NCBI GenBank assembly: GCA_904419035.1 | Contig: CAJFQL010000011.1 | Location: 1-56,620, forward strand | Length of the DNA stretch: 56,620 nucleotides | Origin: Heritagella caecorum | GTDB taxonomy: Bacteria; Bacillota; Clostridia; Oscillospirales; Acutalibacteraceae | Direction of reading: 5' to 3' | In this document: positions 22,917 through 32,099 of the stretch, in pieces | Position numbering within the stretch: the stretch's first letter is position 1 | Layout: each line of letters starts with the position of its first letter | Made by a program: the position numbers and the translations under genes | Notes under the pieces: model-generated | The model's input: the letters and a program-made list of their open reading frames with translations, nothing else | Told to the model about the DNA's origin: nothing | Database searches by the model: none

Positions 22917-23933
22917 TTACCGTACCGAAAAACGATAAATCGTGGTGGTTTTCAGCGGATGGCCCGGTTCCACCCATTGGAACGGGAATGCAGGGTGATG
23001 AACCGCATCGGGGTAAAATTGGGTTTCCAGGCAGAAAGCCCGATGCTCGTTGCCGTTATCGGTATACAGCTGCATGCCGGGCAGATCCGTGAAGGTTTCC
23101 ATCACGCGGCCGGAAACGGGTTCATAGGCTTCCGCTACTTTGCGCAGTCCTTCGCCATCGAGTACGTAGTTGTGGTCATACCCCTCTACCCGGCGAATGG
23201 AAGGCTCATCGGCATTGATGTCGCGGCCAATGGGTTTGGGAGTCGTAAAGTCCAGCGGGCCGCCGGTGATATCCAAAATGGTGCCGGTGGGAATCAGGCC
23301 GTCGTCCACTTCGGTTACCTGGTGCGAGGCAATTTGCAGTACTGTACCGGAGACAGGCTGCTGGATATCGTCCTGCAAATTAAAGTAGCTGTGGTTTGTC
23401 AGGTTTACCGGGGTTTTCTGATCCGATTCGGCCGTGTAGGTAATATGCAGGGCATTATCGGCGGTAACCTGATAAGTAACCGTTACCGTCAGGTTGCCCG
23501 GGTACCCTTCCGTACCGTCGGGGTCCAGGTGCGTGAATGTCACGGAAGGCTCCGCCGTATCGGATATATGTCCGGTTTCAAACACCACGGCGGAAAAATT
23601 CCCCGGGCCGCCGCCGTGAATGGCATTTTCGCCTTCATTTTTCAGCAGGGAATAGGATTTCCCGTCCACGTCAAAGCAGGCGTTGCCGATACGGTTGGCG
23701 AACCGGCCCACCAGCGAACCGTGAAAGTTGCGGAACTTGGCGTAATCTTCCACACAGGAAAACCCGTGCAGGACGTTGGAAGCGTGCCCATCCCGGTCAG
23801 GCGCCAGAATGGATACAATGCGGCACCCATAGGGGGTAACCGAGACGGAAAAACCATTGGCATTTTCCAGCGTATAAAGGGGAACTTCCCGGCCGTTTTG
23901 CAGGGCCCCAAAGGGTTTTACATAAACGCTCAT
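22917..23933 (-). CDS. galM: Aldose 1-epimerase (galactose mutarotase)
   Basis: 338 aa. It interconverts alpha and beta anomers of galactose and glucose, the first Leloir step. Family motifs are VSVTPYGCRIVSILAPDRDG, YAKFRNFHGSLVGRFANRIGNA, LKNEGENAIHGGGPG, VNLTNHSYFNL (catalytic His region), and YDHNYVLDGEG near the C-terminus with the usual acidic catalytic residue downstream. AAAGGAG precedes the ATG. It lies downstream of the ROK kinase gene with an intrinsic terminator in between, so coupling is partial. Confidence 0.95.
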   Translation of the reverse strand: MSVYVKPFGALQNGREVPLYTLENANGFSVSVTPYGCRIVSILAPDRDGHASNVLHGFSCVEDYAKFRNFHGSLVGRFANRIGNACFDVDGKSYSLLKNEGENAIHGGGPGNFSAVVFETGHISDTAEPSVTFTHLDPDGTEGYPGNLTVTVTYQVTADNALHITYTAESDQKTPVNLTNHSYFNLQDDIQQPVSGTVLQIASHQVTEVDDGLIPTGTILDITGGPLDFTTPKPIGRDINADEPSIRRVEGYDHNYVLDGEGLRKVAEAYEPVSGRVMETFTDLPGMQLYTDNGNEHRAFCLETQFYPDAVHHPAFPFQWVEPGHPLKTTTIYRFSVR

Positions 23934-23952
23934 TTGGATATGGCTCCTTTCA

Positions 23953-23991
23953 TAAAAAAGGCGGGAAAGAGCGCGTTGGCCCTTTCCCGCA
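23953..23991 (-). terminator. Terminator between ROK kinase and galM
   Basis: GCGGGAAAG (23961-23969) pairs with CTTTCCCGC (23982-23990). On the minus strand it is followed by CTTTTTTATG. It lies within 30 bp of the galM start, so galM either has read-through or a promoter that could not be identified. Confidence 0.8.
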
Positions 23992-24007
23992 TGTGTACAG
24001 AAGGGGA

Positions 24008-24958
24008 TTATTCGCCCAGCAGCGCGGCGCCGATGATCCCGGCGTCGTTTCCAAGTTCAGCACGGCAAACTTTCGTCTTCAGTTTGGCGTTCATCGCATA
24101 CTGTTCTTTGTCGATGTAAGCGCGTACCGGTGCCAGCAGCGTTTCGCCTTCGTTGCAGATCCCGCCGCCAATGCACAGGATGTCGGGCTGGAAGGTGTTG
24201 ATAACATTGACAAGCCCGCAGCCCAGGTAGTTGATGAATTCATCCACGACCGCTTTGCCGGAAGCGTCGCCTTTGCGCATGGCATCGAACGCCGTGCGGC
24301 CGCTGGCCTTGTTGATGTCACCGTCGCACAGTTCCCACATCACGCTGTCTTTGTCTTTTTCCATGTATTCTTTCGTGGTGATGATCAGGCCCGTGGCGGA
24401 AGCGTACCGTTCCCAGCAGCCTTTACGACCGCAGTTGCACTGACGGCCGTCATATACGATGACCATGTGGCCCATTTCACCGGCCGCATAGTTGTTGCCT
24501 GCGTAAATGTTGCCGTCGATGATGATGCCGCTGCCGATGCCCGTGCCCAGGGTAATGGCAACCGCGTTCTGAGCGCCCTTGAGCGCGCCGGCCTTAAATT
24601 CACCGTAAGCGGCGGCGTTGGCGTCGTTTTCAATGATTACCTTTTTGCCGCCCATGCGTTCTTCCATCATTTTGACCAGCGGCCAGTTGGAAAAATGCAG
24701 GTTGTTGGTAAATTCAATGATGCCGGTGCCGCGGTTTACGGTACCGGGACAACCGATGCCCACCCACGGAATATCATCAAGGGTAATGCCAGCTTTTTCC
24801 ATGGCCTGACGGGCCGTGAGCGCCATGGTATCGCAGAATTCATCCATGGTGCAGGGAACAGGCGATTTGTTGGAGGTTTTGGCGACAATTTCTTTGTTTT
24901 CGTTTACGACGCCTACGGCAATGTTGGTGCCGCCGACATCAATTCCAAGGTACATCAT
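24008..24958 (-). CDS. ROK-family glucokinase
   Basis: 316 aa. The N-terminal phosphate loop is LGIDVGGTNIAVGVVN. The ROK segments are GVGCPGTVNRGTGIIEFTNNLHFSNWPL, IENDANAAAYGEFKAG and the ATP-site ITLGTGIGSGIIIDG. The zinc motif CNCGRKGCWERYASATGL follows an HMV. It phosphorylates glucose, or possibly another hexose or N-acetylhexosamine, in the cytosol. There is no DNA-binding HTH, so it is a kinase and not a ROK repressor. AAGGAG lies 12 nt upstream. The neighbouring galM suggests joint use in sugar entry. Confidence 0.9.
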   Translation of the reverse strand: MMYLGIDVGGTNIAVGVVNENKEIVAKTSNKSPVPCTMDEFCDTMALTARQAMEKAGITLDDIPWVGIGCPGTVNRGTGIIEFTNNLHFSNWPLVKMMEERMGGKKVIIENDANAAAYGEFKAGALKGAQNAVAITLGTGIGSGIIIDGNIYAGNNYAAGEMGHMVIVYDGRQCNCGRKGCWERYASATGLIITTKEYMEKDKDSVMWELCDGDINKASGRTAFDAMRKGDASGKAVVDEFINYLGCGLVNVINTFQPDILCIGGGICNEGETLLAPVRAYIDKEQYAMNAKLKTKVCRAELGNDAGIIGAALLGE

Positions 24959-25109
24959 GTGGCTTCGGTTCTCCTTTTTAGTAAAGTAATAGGATAGTTA
25001 TAGTATAGCGAATCGATTCCGAAAAGTAAACGGATTCGCACAATTTTTTCTTGCTTCTTTTCGCGTTTTTGGCCAATGCGGTGCGTTTTGCCCTGTTTTA
25101 CGGAATGGT

Positions 25110-25138
25110 TTGAATGTATACGGGGAATATGGTATAAT
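25110..25138 (+). promoter_or_regulatory. Promoter of sugar transferase-tcdA unit
   Basis: TTGAAT (25110-25115), a 17-bp spacer and TATAAT (25133-25138) with an extended TGG just before the -10. Confidence 0.65.
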
Positions 25139-25216
25139 ACCCTCACAGATTCGTCGGGTTTCCCGACAAGACGAAAAAACAGCCGGCGCCCGGCCGGCGG
25201 GGAGCTGATAAGACGC

Positions 25217-25900
25217 ATGATTGCCTTTGAAAATTTGCCGGCCTCTTTTCAAAATCCCGAAACCAGGCAGGCGTATGAATCCCTGAAAAAACAGCGGTTC
25301 CACCTGGTGGCGAAACGGGCTTTTGATATTGTGGTGTCATTCCTCATCCTGCTGGCGCTATCGCTGGTGTTTCTGGTGCTGGCCATCGCCATCCGGCTGG
25401 ATTCCCCCGGACCGGTCTTTTACCGCCAGGTGCGGGTGGGGCGGTACGGCAAAGAATTCCGTATTTTTAAATTCCGTACCATGGTGCAAAATGCCGACCA
25501 TATCGGGCTTTCCATCACCACGGGGGGCGACAGCCGCATTACCCGGGTGGGGCACGTGATTCGCAAGTGCCGGCTGGATGAAATTTCCCAGTTGCTCAAC
25601 GTATTGTGTGGGGATATGAGCCTGGTGGGGCCCCGGCCGGAAGTGCCCCGGTACGTAAAGGAGTACCGGCCGGCCTATTTTGCCACGTTGCTGGTGCGTC
25701 CGGGTGTTACGGCCCAGTCCAGCATTGCGTTTAAGGACGAAGACAAAATTCTGGCGTCCGGAGGCGACCCGGAAACGATTTATGTGGAAAAAATCCTGCC
25801 GCCCAAATCGGAACTGAATTTGCAGTATCTCCGTCACATTACCGTGTGGGGGGATATCCGCATCATGGGCCGTACGGTGGCAGCGGTACTGAAAGGCTGA
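25217..25900 (+). CDS. Undecaprenyl-phosphate sugar phosphotransferase
   Basis: 227 aa bacterial sugar transferase. One membrane anchor lies at about residues 38-60 (AFDIVVSFLILLALSLVFLVLAIAIRL). The catalytic core follows, with DSPGPVFYRQVRVGRYGKEFRIFKFRTMV, RITRVGHVIRKCRLDEISQLLNVLCGDMSLVGPRPEVP and the C-terminal RPGVTAQSSIAF. This is the monotopic enzyme that moves the first sugar phosphate onto the lipid carrier for exopolysaccharide or capsule repeat units. No other polysaccharide genes are adjacent. The start at 25217 is chosen for GGGGAG upstream. Confidence 0.92.
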   Translation: MIAFENLPASFQNPETRQAYESLKKQRFHLVAKRAFDIVVSFLILLALSLVFLVLAIAIRLDSPGPVFYRQVRVGRYGKEFRIFKFRTMVQNADHIGLSITTGGDSRITRVGHVIRKCRLDEISQLLNVLCGDMSLVGPRPEVPRYVKEYRPAYFATLLVRPGVTAQSSIAFKDEDKILASGGDPETIYVEKILPPKSELNLQYLRHITVWGDIRIMGRTVAAVLKG

Positions 25901-25908
25901 ACGTTTTG

Positions 25909-26637
25909 ATGGACGACATGTTTATGCGCTCACGCATTCTGCTGGGGGATGCGGGTATGGAAAAATTACAAAATAGCCGCGTCTTGCTGTTTGGGCTCGG
26001 CGGTGTAGGGGGTCATGCGGCCGAAGCCCTGGCCCGCTGCGGCGTGGGACACCTATCCTTGGTGGATCACGATGTGGTGGCGCCCTCCAATTTAAACCGG
26101 CAGCTGATCGCGACCCGGGAAACCATTGGGCAGAAAAAAGTCGATGTGATGGCCAAACGCCTTTACAGCATCCGGCCGGATATTTCTTTATCGCTGTATC
26201 CCGTCTTTTACCTGCCGGGCAGCGGGGAACCGGCGCTGGATGGGTACGACTACATTCTCGATGCCATCGATACGGTATCGGCCAAAGTGGATTTGGCGAA
26301 AGAGGCCTTCACAAAAAACATTCCGCTCATCAGCTGCATGGGTACCGGCGGCAAACTGGACCCCACCCAGCTGGAAGTAGCCGATATTTTCGAAACCAGC
26401 GTGTGTCCGCTGTGCCGGGCCATGCGCCAACAGCTGAAAAAAGCCGGAGTGCCTCACCTGAAAGTGGTCTATTCGAAAGAACCCCCGGCTCCTCGGGCCG
26501 ATGTGCCCGAAGCCGAAGGCGACAGCCAGAAGCGCCAAACCGTGGGCAGTGTGTCGTTTGTGCCGTCGGTGGCGGGGCTGATCTTAGCCGGCGAAGTGGT
26601 GCGTGAACTGACAAAAGGACTGCGCCCGGTACGATAA
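25909..26637 (+). CDS. tcdA: tRNA threonylcarbamoyladenosine dehydratase (ThiF family)
   Basis: 242 aa. The E1-like ATP-binding fold has VLLFGLGGVGGHAAEALARCGVGHLSLVDHDVVAPSNLNRQLIATRETIGQKKVDVM and LDAIDTVSAKVDLA. The GTGGKLDP segment follows, with CPLCRAMRQQLKK and YSKEPP typical of TcdA/CsdL. It cyclises t6A to ct6A at position 37 of ANN-decoding tRNAs. It starts 8 nt after the sugar transferase stop without a clear ribosome-binding site, so it may depend on coupling. Confidence 0.9.
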   Translation: MDDMFMRSRILLGDAGMEKLQNSRVLLFGLGGVGGHAAEALARCGVGHLSLVDHDVVAPSNLNRQLIATRETIGQKKVDVMAKRLYSIRPDISLSLYPVFYLPGSGEPALDGYDYILDAIDTVSAKVDLAKEAFTKNIPLISCMGTGGKLDPTQLEVADIFETSVCPLCRAMRQQLKKAGVPHLKVVYSKEPPAPRADVPEAEGDSQKRQTVGSVSFVPSVAGLILAGEVVRELTKGLRPVR

Positions 26638-26642
26638 AGACA

Positions 26643-26685
26643 AAAAGAAAAGGACAGACATTAGAGTGTCTGTCCTTTTTCTTTT
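26643..26685. terminator. Bidirectional terminator between tcdA and prfC
   Basis: AAAAGGACAGACA pairs with TGTCTGTCCTTTTT around TTAGAG, with T-runs on both strands. It serves two convergent genes. Confidence 0.9.
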
Positions 26686-26697
26686 GGAATTTTACAT

Positions 26698-28284
26698 TTA
26701 TCCGCGGCTGAATTCCGATAGCTTCAGCCCTTCGTTGTGCTCTTCGGCCCAGCGAATGCTCCATTCACCGGCAAACAGCAGCAGTTTGCGCCCGCGCATG
26801 TCTTCCACCTTTTTGGTGTCGCTTGTCAGGCTCAGTTTTTTCAAGTCCACGTCTTCATTATCGATCCAGCGAATATACGAGTAGGGCAGGTTTTCCATGC
26901 GCACTTCCACATTATATTCGTTTTCCAGCCGGTAGCGGAACACGTCAAATTGCAGCGTACCTACTACGCCTACAATCACTTCTTCCATGCCGCCGCCCAC
27001 TTCGCGGAAGACCTGAATGGCGCCTTCCTGGGCGATCTGGGACGTGCCTTTCACAAACTGTTTGCGCTTCATGGTGTCTTTTTGTTCTACGCGGCAGAAA
27101 AATTCCGGGGCAAAGGTCGGAATGCCGTCAAACTTCACTTTCATGCCCGGCGAACACACCGTGTCGCCAATGGAAAACACACCCGGGTCAAACACACCGA
27201 TAATATCACCGGCATAGGCTTCTTCAATGATTTCCCGGTTTTGGGCCATCATCTGCTGCGGCTGGGACAGTTTCATTTTCCGCCCGCCCTGCACGTGCAG
27301 CACTTCCATGCCTTTTTCGAATTTGCCCGAGCAAATCCGCATAAACGCAATGCGGTCCCGGTGGACTTTGTTCATGTTCGCCTGGATTTTAAACACAAAA
27401 GCCGAAAAGCCGGGATCGAACGGGTCCACCACCGTGTCGCCGCACTGACGGGGCAGGGGGGATGTGGTCAGCTGCAAGAACGATTCCAAGAACGGCTCTA
27501 CACCGAAGTTGGTCAGGGCCGAACCAAAGAACACCGGCGACAGCTTTCCGTCGCGTACAGCCTGTACGTCGAATTCATCCCCGGCGCCATCGAGCAGTTC
27601 TACATCATCCCGCAGGGTGTTGAGCAAATTTTCCCCCAGCTGCGGCAGCAGGGAATCATCGTCCACCCGGCTTTCGTGGGCGGCCACTTCGTGCTGGCCG
27701 TTGTTGGCGTCGAATGTGATGAGGCGGTGCTTTTCCCGGTCATACACGCCTTTAAAATCATGACCGCAGCCCACAGGCCAGTTCATAGGGTAGGTGCCAA
27801 TGCCCAGCTCGTTTTCGATTTCTTCCAGCAGTTCATACGGGTCCCGGGCTTCGCGGTCCATTTTATTGATAAACGTGAAGATCGGAATATGCCGCATGGT
27901 GCAAACTTTAAACAGTTTGCGGGTCTGGGCTTCTACGCCTTTACCGGCGTCAATGACCATCACGGCCGAATCGGCAGCCATCAGGGTCCGGTAGGTGTCT
28001 TCGGAAAAGTCCTGGTGCCCGGGGGTGTCCAGAATATTGATGCAGTACCCGTCATACTGGAACTGCATCACAGACGACGTAACCGAGATACCACGCTGCT
28101 TTTCAATTTCCATCCAGTCGGACACCGCGTGACGGGCGTTCTTTTTGCCCTTGACGGCGCCGGCCAGGTTGATGGCCCCGCCATAGAGCAGGAACTTTTC
28201 GGTTAAGGTAGTTTTACCGGCGTCGGGGTGCGAAATAATCGCAAACGTGCGCCTTTTTTCAATTTCACGGCGAAGATCAGCCAA
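26698..28284 (-). CDS. prfC: Peptide chain release factor 3
   Basis: 528 aa GTPase that recycles RF1/RF2 from the ribosome after termination. G1 is AIISHPDAGKTTLTEKFL and G2 lies around QRGISVTSSVMQF. G3 is DTPGHQDFSEDTYRTL, G4 NKMD, and the RF3-specific C-terminal blocks are LQFDVFRYRLENEYNVEVRMENLPYSYIRWI and FAGEWSIRWAEEHNEGL. The SDWM motif (AVSDWMEIEKQRGIS) is diagnostic for RF3 over EF-G. It is monocistronic, with a terminator on each side. Confidence 0.97.
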   Translation of the reverse strand: MADLRREIEKRRTFAIISHPDAGKTTLTEKFLLYGGAINLAGAVKGKKNARHAVSDWMEIEKQRGISVTSSVMQFQYDGYCINILDTPGHQDFSEDTYRTLMAADSAVMVIDAGKGVEAQTRKLFKVCTMRHIPIFTFINKMDREARDPYELLEEIENELGIGTYPMNWPVGCGHDFKGVYDREKHRLITFDANNGQHEVAAHESRVDDDSLLPQLGENLLNTLRDDVELLDGAGDEFDVQAVRDGKLSPVFFGSALTNFGVEPFLESFLQLTTSPLPRQCGDTVVDPFDPGFSAFVFKIQANMNKVHRDRIAFMRICSGKFEKGMEVLHVQGGRKMKLSQPQQMMAQNREIIEEAYAGDIIGVFDPGVFSIGDTVCSPGMKVKFDGIPTFAPEFFCRVEQKDTMKRKQFVKGTSQIAQEGAIQVFREVGGGMEEVIVGVVGTLQFDVFRYRLENEYNVEVRMENLPYSYIRWIDNEDVDLKKLSLTSDTKKVEDMRGRKLLLFAGEWSIRWAEEHNEGLKLSEFSRG

Positions 28285-28367
28285 AGTGAAGATCCCTCCT
28301 GCATGTTGATCGGGCCAAAGCCCAGTTTTTCATTCCATTCACAACCTTTTTATTTTACCATAGGAAA

Positions 28368-28408
28368 AGAAAAAAAGCCACAGGAATTTTCGCGTTCCTG
28401 TGGCTTTT
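28368..28408 (-). terminator. Terminator after ABC exporter operon
   Basis: AAGCCACAGGAA (28375-28386) pairs with TTCCTGTGGCTT (28395-28406). On the minus strand it is followed by a run of Ts, ending the two-gene ABC operon before prfC. Confidence 0.88.
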
Positions 28409-28420
28409 GGCCGGGAAAAA

Positions 28421-30169
28421 TCAGGTTTCTTTGCCGGCAAACTGGCTGTTATATAACTCGGCGTAAAATCCGCCGCGGGCCAGTAAATCTTCGTGGGTGC
28501 CTTGTTCCAGAATGTGGCCGTCCTTCATCACCAGAATGCAGTCGGCATTGCGAATGGTGGAAAGCCGGTGGGCCACAATGAAGCTGGTGCGCCCTTCCAT
28601 CAGGCGGGCAAACGCTTCCTGAATCAGCACTTCGGTACGGGTATCGATGCTGGAAGTCGCTTCGTCCAGAATCAGCACCGGCGGGCGGCACAGCATGACC
28701 CGGGTGATGCACAAAAGCTGTTTCTGTCCCTGGCTCAGACTGTCTTCCTGCAAAACGGTATCGTATCCCTGAGGCAGACGGCGAATAAATTCGTGGCTGT
28801 GGGTCGCTTTGGCGGCCGCGATCATTTCTTCGTCGGTGGCGTCATCCCGGCCCATTTTCAGGTTTTCCCGCACGGTGCCGTTTTTCAGCCAGGTTTCCTG
28901 CAGTACCATGCCGTAATTGCGGCGCAGGGAATGGCGGGTCATCTGGCGGATGTCCACGCCGTCCAGGAGCACCGCGCCTTCGTTTACATCATAAAAGCGC
29001 ATGAGCAGGTTGATAACCGTGGTTTTTCCGCAGCCGGTGGGGCCGACGATGGCCACTTTCATGCCCGGCTTTACGGTGAGGTGCAGATCATCGATGAGCG
29101 GGCGCTGGGGAGTATAGCGGAAATGCACGTGCTCGAGGGTGACTTCCCCTTTGGCTGTCGGCATCTCCATAGGACCATCGGGCGCCTGGGAGGGCGCTTC
29201 AATGAGTTCGAACAGCCGGGAGGCGCAAGCGAGGGAGTTTTGCAGTTCGGTGATCACACTGCTGATATCGTTAAACGGTTTGGTGTACTGGTTGGCGTAA
29301 CTCAAAAGGCACGTCAGCCCGCCAACGGTCAGCCCGCCGGTCAGTACGGCAAAGGCACCGGCCAGCGCCACAGCGGCATAAATCACACTGTTGATAAAGC
29401 GGGTGGAGGGGTTCGTGATGCTGCTGTAAAAAACGGCTTTAATGCTGCAATCTTGTAGTTCCTCGTTGATGACGTCAAACCGGTCGACGGCTTCCTGTTC
29501 GTACCCAAAAGCCTTGACGACTTTCTGGTTACCGATCATTTCGTCAATCAGTGCCGTTTGACGGCCACGGGTTTCGCTCTGTTTGCGGAACAGGTGGTAG
29601 GTACGCCGGGCAATAAACCGGGCCATAAACAGGCTAAGAGGCGTCAGGACGACCACCAGCAGCGTAATGCCCACATGCAACGTCAGCATGAAAATGAGGG
29701 TGGCAATGATGGTGACAACCCCGGTGAACAGCTGGGAAAAGCCCATCAAAAGCCCGTCGGCAAAGGTGTCGGCGTCGGCGATCACGCGGCTGACAATATC
29801 GCCGCTGCTGTGGCTATCCAGGTACGAAAGGGGCAGTTTCTGAATTTTATTGAACGCATCGCGGCGGATATCCCGCACCACATGGTAGGTAATCCGGTTG
29901 TTAATCACGTTCATCAGCCACTGCAAAAGCGCCGTCACACCGCACAAAATGCCAATTTCCAGTAGTAGCGAACCAATTAAGGGGAAATCGACCTGGCCTT
30001 TTCGGATAATACCGTCAATGGCATCCCCAAACAAAATGGGCACATACAGCGTGAGTACCGCCGTGATGGCAGCAAACAAAATACTCAAAACCAAATACAC
30101 ACGGTGTGCGCGGATATACTGAAAAATTTTCCGCAAGGTCGTATTGCGTTTGGGAGAAAAATGTCTCAT
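28421..30169 (-). CDS. ABC exporter half-transporter, catalytically complete NBD
   Basis: 582 aa. An N-terminal six-helix membrane domain (about 1-320) is followed by an ATPase domain. Walker A is IVGPTGCGKTTVINL and the Q-loop sits near GMVLQETWL. The signature is DSLSQGQKQLL, Walker B VLILDEATSSIDTRTE with catalytic Glu, and the switch histidine is in IVAHRLSTIR. It pairs with the upstream gene, overlapping it by 4 bp, as a heterodimeric type IV exporter of the LmrCD/EfrCD/TM287-288 kind. The signature reads LSQGQ instead of LSGGQ. It probably exports drugs or lipids; the substrate is unknown. Confidence 0.93.
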   Translation of the reverse strand: MRHFSPKRNTTLRKIFQYIRAHRVYLVLSILFAAITAVLTLYVPILFGDAIDGIIRKGQVDFPLIGSLLLEIGILCGVTALLQWLMNVINNRITYHVVRDIRRDAFNKIQKLPLSYLDSHSSGDIVSRVIADADTFADGLLMGFSQLFTGVVTIIATLIFMLTLHVGITLLVVVLTPLSLFMARFIARRTYHLFRKQSETRGRQTALIDEMIGNQKVVKAFGYEQEAVDRFDVINEELQDCSIKAVFYSSITNPSTRFINSVIYAAVALAGAFAVLTGGLTVGGLTCLLSYANQYTKPFNDISSVITELQNSLACASRLFELIEAPSQAPDGPMEMPTAKGEVTLEHVHFRYTPQRPLIDDLHLTVKPGMKVAIVGPTGCGKTTVINLLMRFYDVNEGAVLLDGVDIRQMTRHSLRRNYGMVLQETWLKNGTVRENLKMGRDDATDEEMIAAAKATHSHEFIRRLPQGYDTVLQEDSLSQGQKQLLCITRVMLCRPPVLILDEATSSIDTRTEVLIQEAFARLMEGRTSFIVAHRLSTIRNADCILVMKDGHILEQGTHEDLLARGGFYAELYNSQFAGKET

Positions 30170-31959
30170 ACCGCATGGCCTCCTTTCACAGCAGAAACCG
30201 GCGCCGGGCTTAGCGTATCCTGCCAGCCTTCCGGCCGTTCTTCGGGGAACTGGGAATAGTGGATTTCCTGGTACACCCGGCAGGTTTTCAGTAGTTCTTC
30301 ATGGGTGCCGGATCCTACCAGTTCCCCGTCATCCAGGACCAAAATCCGGTCGGCACTGCGCAGGCTCATGGTACGCTGAGAAACCAGGAACACGGTAGAA
30401 GAGCCGCGCAACGTGCGCAGCGCTTCCCGCAGGGCCGCGTCGGTAGCGAAGTCCAGCGCACTGGCGCTGTCGTCCAAAATTAGAATGGAGGGGTCACGCA
30501 GCAGGGCCCGGGCAATGGTCAGCCGCTGGCGCTGGCCACCGGACAAATTGCGGCCGCCCTGTTCCACTTCAAAATCCAGGCCGCCTTCTTTTTTCTCGAC
30601 AATTTCTCGTGCCTGGGCAATGTCCAGGGCCTTATAGATGTCTTCGTCCCCGGCGTCTTTTTTGCCCCACTGCATATTTTCGCGAATGGAACCGGCAAAC
30701 AGCACCGCTTTTTGCGGTACCACGCCGATGGTGTCCCGTAAATGGGAGAGCGGCAGATCTTTTACATTTTGGCCTAGAATTTCCACCTGTCCATCGGTGG
30801 CGTCATAAAAACGGGGAATCAGGTTAACGAGCGTACTCTTGCCGCTGCCTGTACCGCCGGTAATGCCGATGGTTTCACCCGGCCAAGCGGAAAAGCTCAC
30901 ATGCGACAGGCTGGGAGCACCGGCGCCGGGGTACGTCATGCTGACATCGTGGAACGATACCATGGGGGCCGCGTTGTTGGGGGCAGCGCTGGATGAAGCA
31001 GAAGGCGCTTCCATACTGGGCTCTGTATCCAACACTTTTTCTACCCGCTGGGCGCAAGCGACCGCTTTCGTAATGCTGATAATCAAACTGGCCATTTTGA
31101 TCAGTTCCGTTAGGATCTGGGCCATGTAGTTATAGAGCGCGACCACGCTGCCCTGGGTCAGGGCACCGCTGTCCACCTGTACGGCGCCTTTCCAGATCAG
31201 CCAGATGGTGGCCGCGTTGATAATCACATAGGTGACCGGGTTCATCAGCGCCGACAAGCGCCCCACAAATTTCTGCATGGCCGTCAGCGCTTCGTTTTGG
31301 CGGCCGAACTCTTCTTTTTCATTTTCCTCTTTGCAGAAAGCCCGGATCACCCGCACACCGGTCAGGTTTTCCCGGGTGGTGTTGACAATGCGGTCCAGCC
31401 CCGCCTGCACTTTGCGGTAAAGCGGGATCGATAATAGCATAATGCCAAAAACTACGACGCACAAAACCGGGATGGCCACGGCAAAGATCAGGGCGCTGGG
31501 CACATCGATGGTAAACGCCATGACCATGGAACCGAACACCACAAACGGGCTGCGCAGCAGTAGGCGCAGTGCCAGATTCAGGCCGTTTTGTACCTGGTTA
31601 ATGTCGCTGGTTAGGCGGGTAATCAGCGTGCTGCCGCCCACCCGGTCTAAATCTTCATAGGCAAAGCGCTGAATGTGGGCAAACAGGGCGTGGCGCAGCC
31701 GGGTGGCACATCCTACGCTGGCTTTCGCCGCGAAAAATTGAGCGGTAATGCTGCAGGCCAGACCAACCAGGGCCAGTCCCACCAGCAGCGCACACATCCA
31801 CCCAATGCGGTCGGTGCGCTTTTCGCCAATACCGTAGTCGATGATGTACGCCACCACCAGCGGCACCAGCAAATCGAAAAACGCTTCCAGCAGCTTAAAA
31901 AGCGGGCCGAGAACGCTCTCCTTGCGGTATTCACGAAGATAAAAAGCAAGTTTTTTCAT
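30166..31959 (-). CDS. ABC exporter half-transporter with degenerate ATP site
   Basis: 597 aa. The membrane domain starts KLAFYLREYRKESVLGPLFKLLEAFFDLLVPLVVAYIIDYGIG. The NBD has Walker A ITGGTGSGKSTLVNL and signature RNLSGGQRQRLTIARALL. Walker B is ILILDDSASALD, where Asp replaces the catalytic Glu. The switch motif VSQRTMSLR has Gln in place of His. These are the hallmarks of the inactive site in heterodimeric exporters, so the two genes make one pump with one working ATP site. The start at 31959 is chosen for GGAGGG upstream. A LysR regulator is divergent. Confidence 0.93.
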   Translation of the reverse strand: MKKLAFYLREYRKESVLGPLFKLLEAFFDLLVPLVVAYIIDYGIGEKRTDRIGWMCALLVGLALVGLACSITAQFFAAKASVGCATRLRHALFAHIQRFAYEDLDRVGGSTLITRLTSDINQVQNGLNLALRLLLRSPFVVFGSMVMAFTIDVPSALIFAVAIPVLCVVVFGIMLLSIPLYRKVQAGLDRIVNTTRENLTGVRVIRAFCKEENEKEEFGRQNEALTAMQKFVGRLSALMNPVTYVIINAATIWLIWKGAVQVDSGALTQGSVVALYNYMAQILTELIKMASLIISITKAVACAQRVEKVLDTEPSMEAPSASSSAAPNNAAPMVSFHDVSMTYPGAGAPSLSHVSFSAWPGETIGITGGTGSGKSTLVNLIPRFYDATDGQVEILGQNVKDLPLSHLRDTIGVVPQKAVLFAGSIRENMQWGKKDAGDEDIYKALDIAQAREIVEKKEGGLDFEVEQGGRNLSGGQRQRLTIARALLRDPSILILDDSASALDFATDAALREALRTLRGSSTVFLVSQRTMSLRSADRILVLDDGELVGSGTHEELLKTCRVYQEIHYSQFPEERPEGWQDTLSPAPVSAVKGGHAV

Positions 31960-32005
31960 AGGAACCCTCCGTGTTTGTTTTTTCTCTTGCAAAAAGCCTA
32001 TCCAT

Positions 32006-32033
32006 ATTATAAACTGAAAGCAGCTATTTGCAG
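32006..32033 (-). promoter_or_regulatory. Likely promoter of the ABC exporter operon
   Basis: On the minus strand, -35 CTGCAA (32033-32028), a 16-bp spacer and -10 TATAAT (32011-32006). The 140-bp region to the divergent lysR gene is AT-rich and would hold the LysR binding site. No clear T-N11-A site was singled out. Confidence 0.45.
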
Positions 32034-32099
32034 CCATTTCATTTTGTTCAGTTCTATATTATTTTTGTATAGGTCGCGTGCGAAAAAAGGGGGAATTCG

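Noticed and set aside
26737..28206. 489-aa plus-strand open frame opposite prfC
   Set aside because: Antisense shadow of RF3 in GC-rich DNA; low-complexity His/Phe-rich translation without domains.
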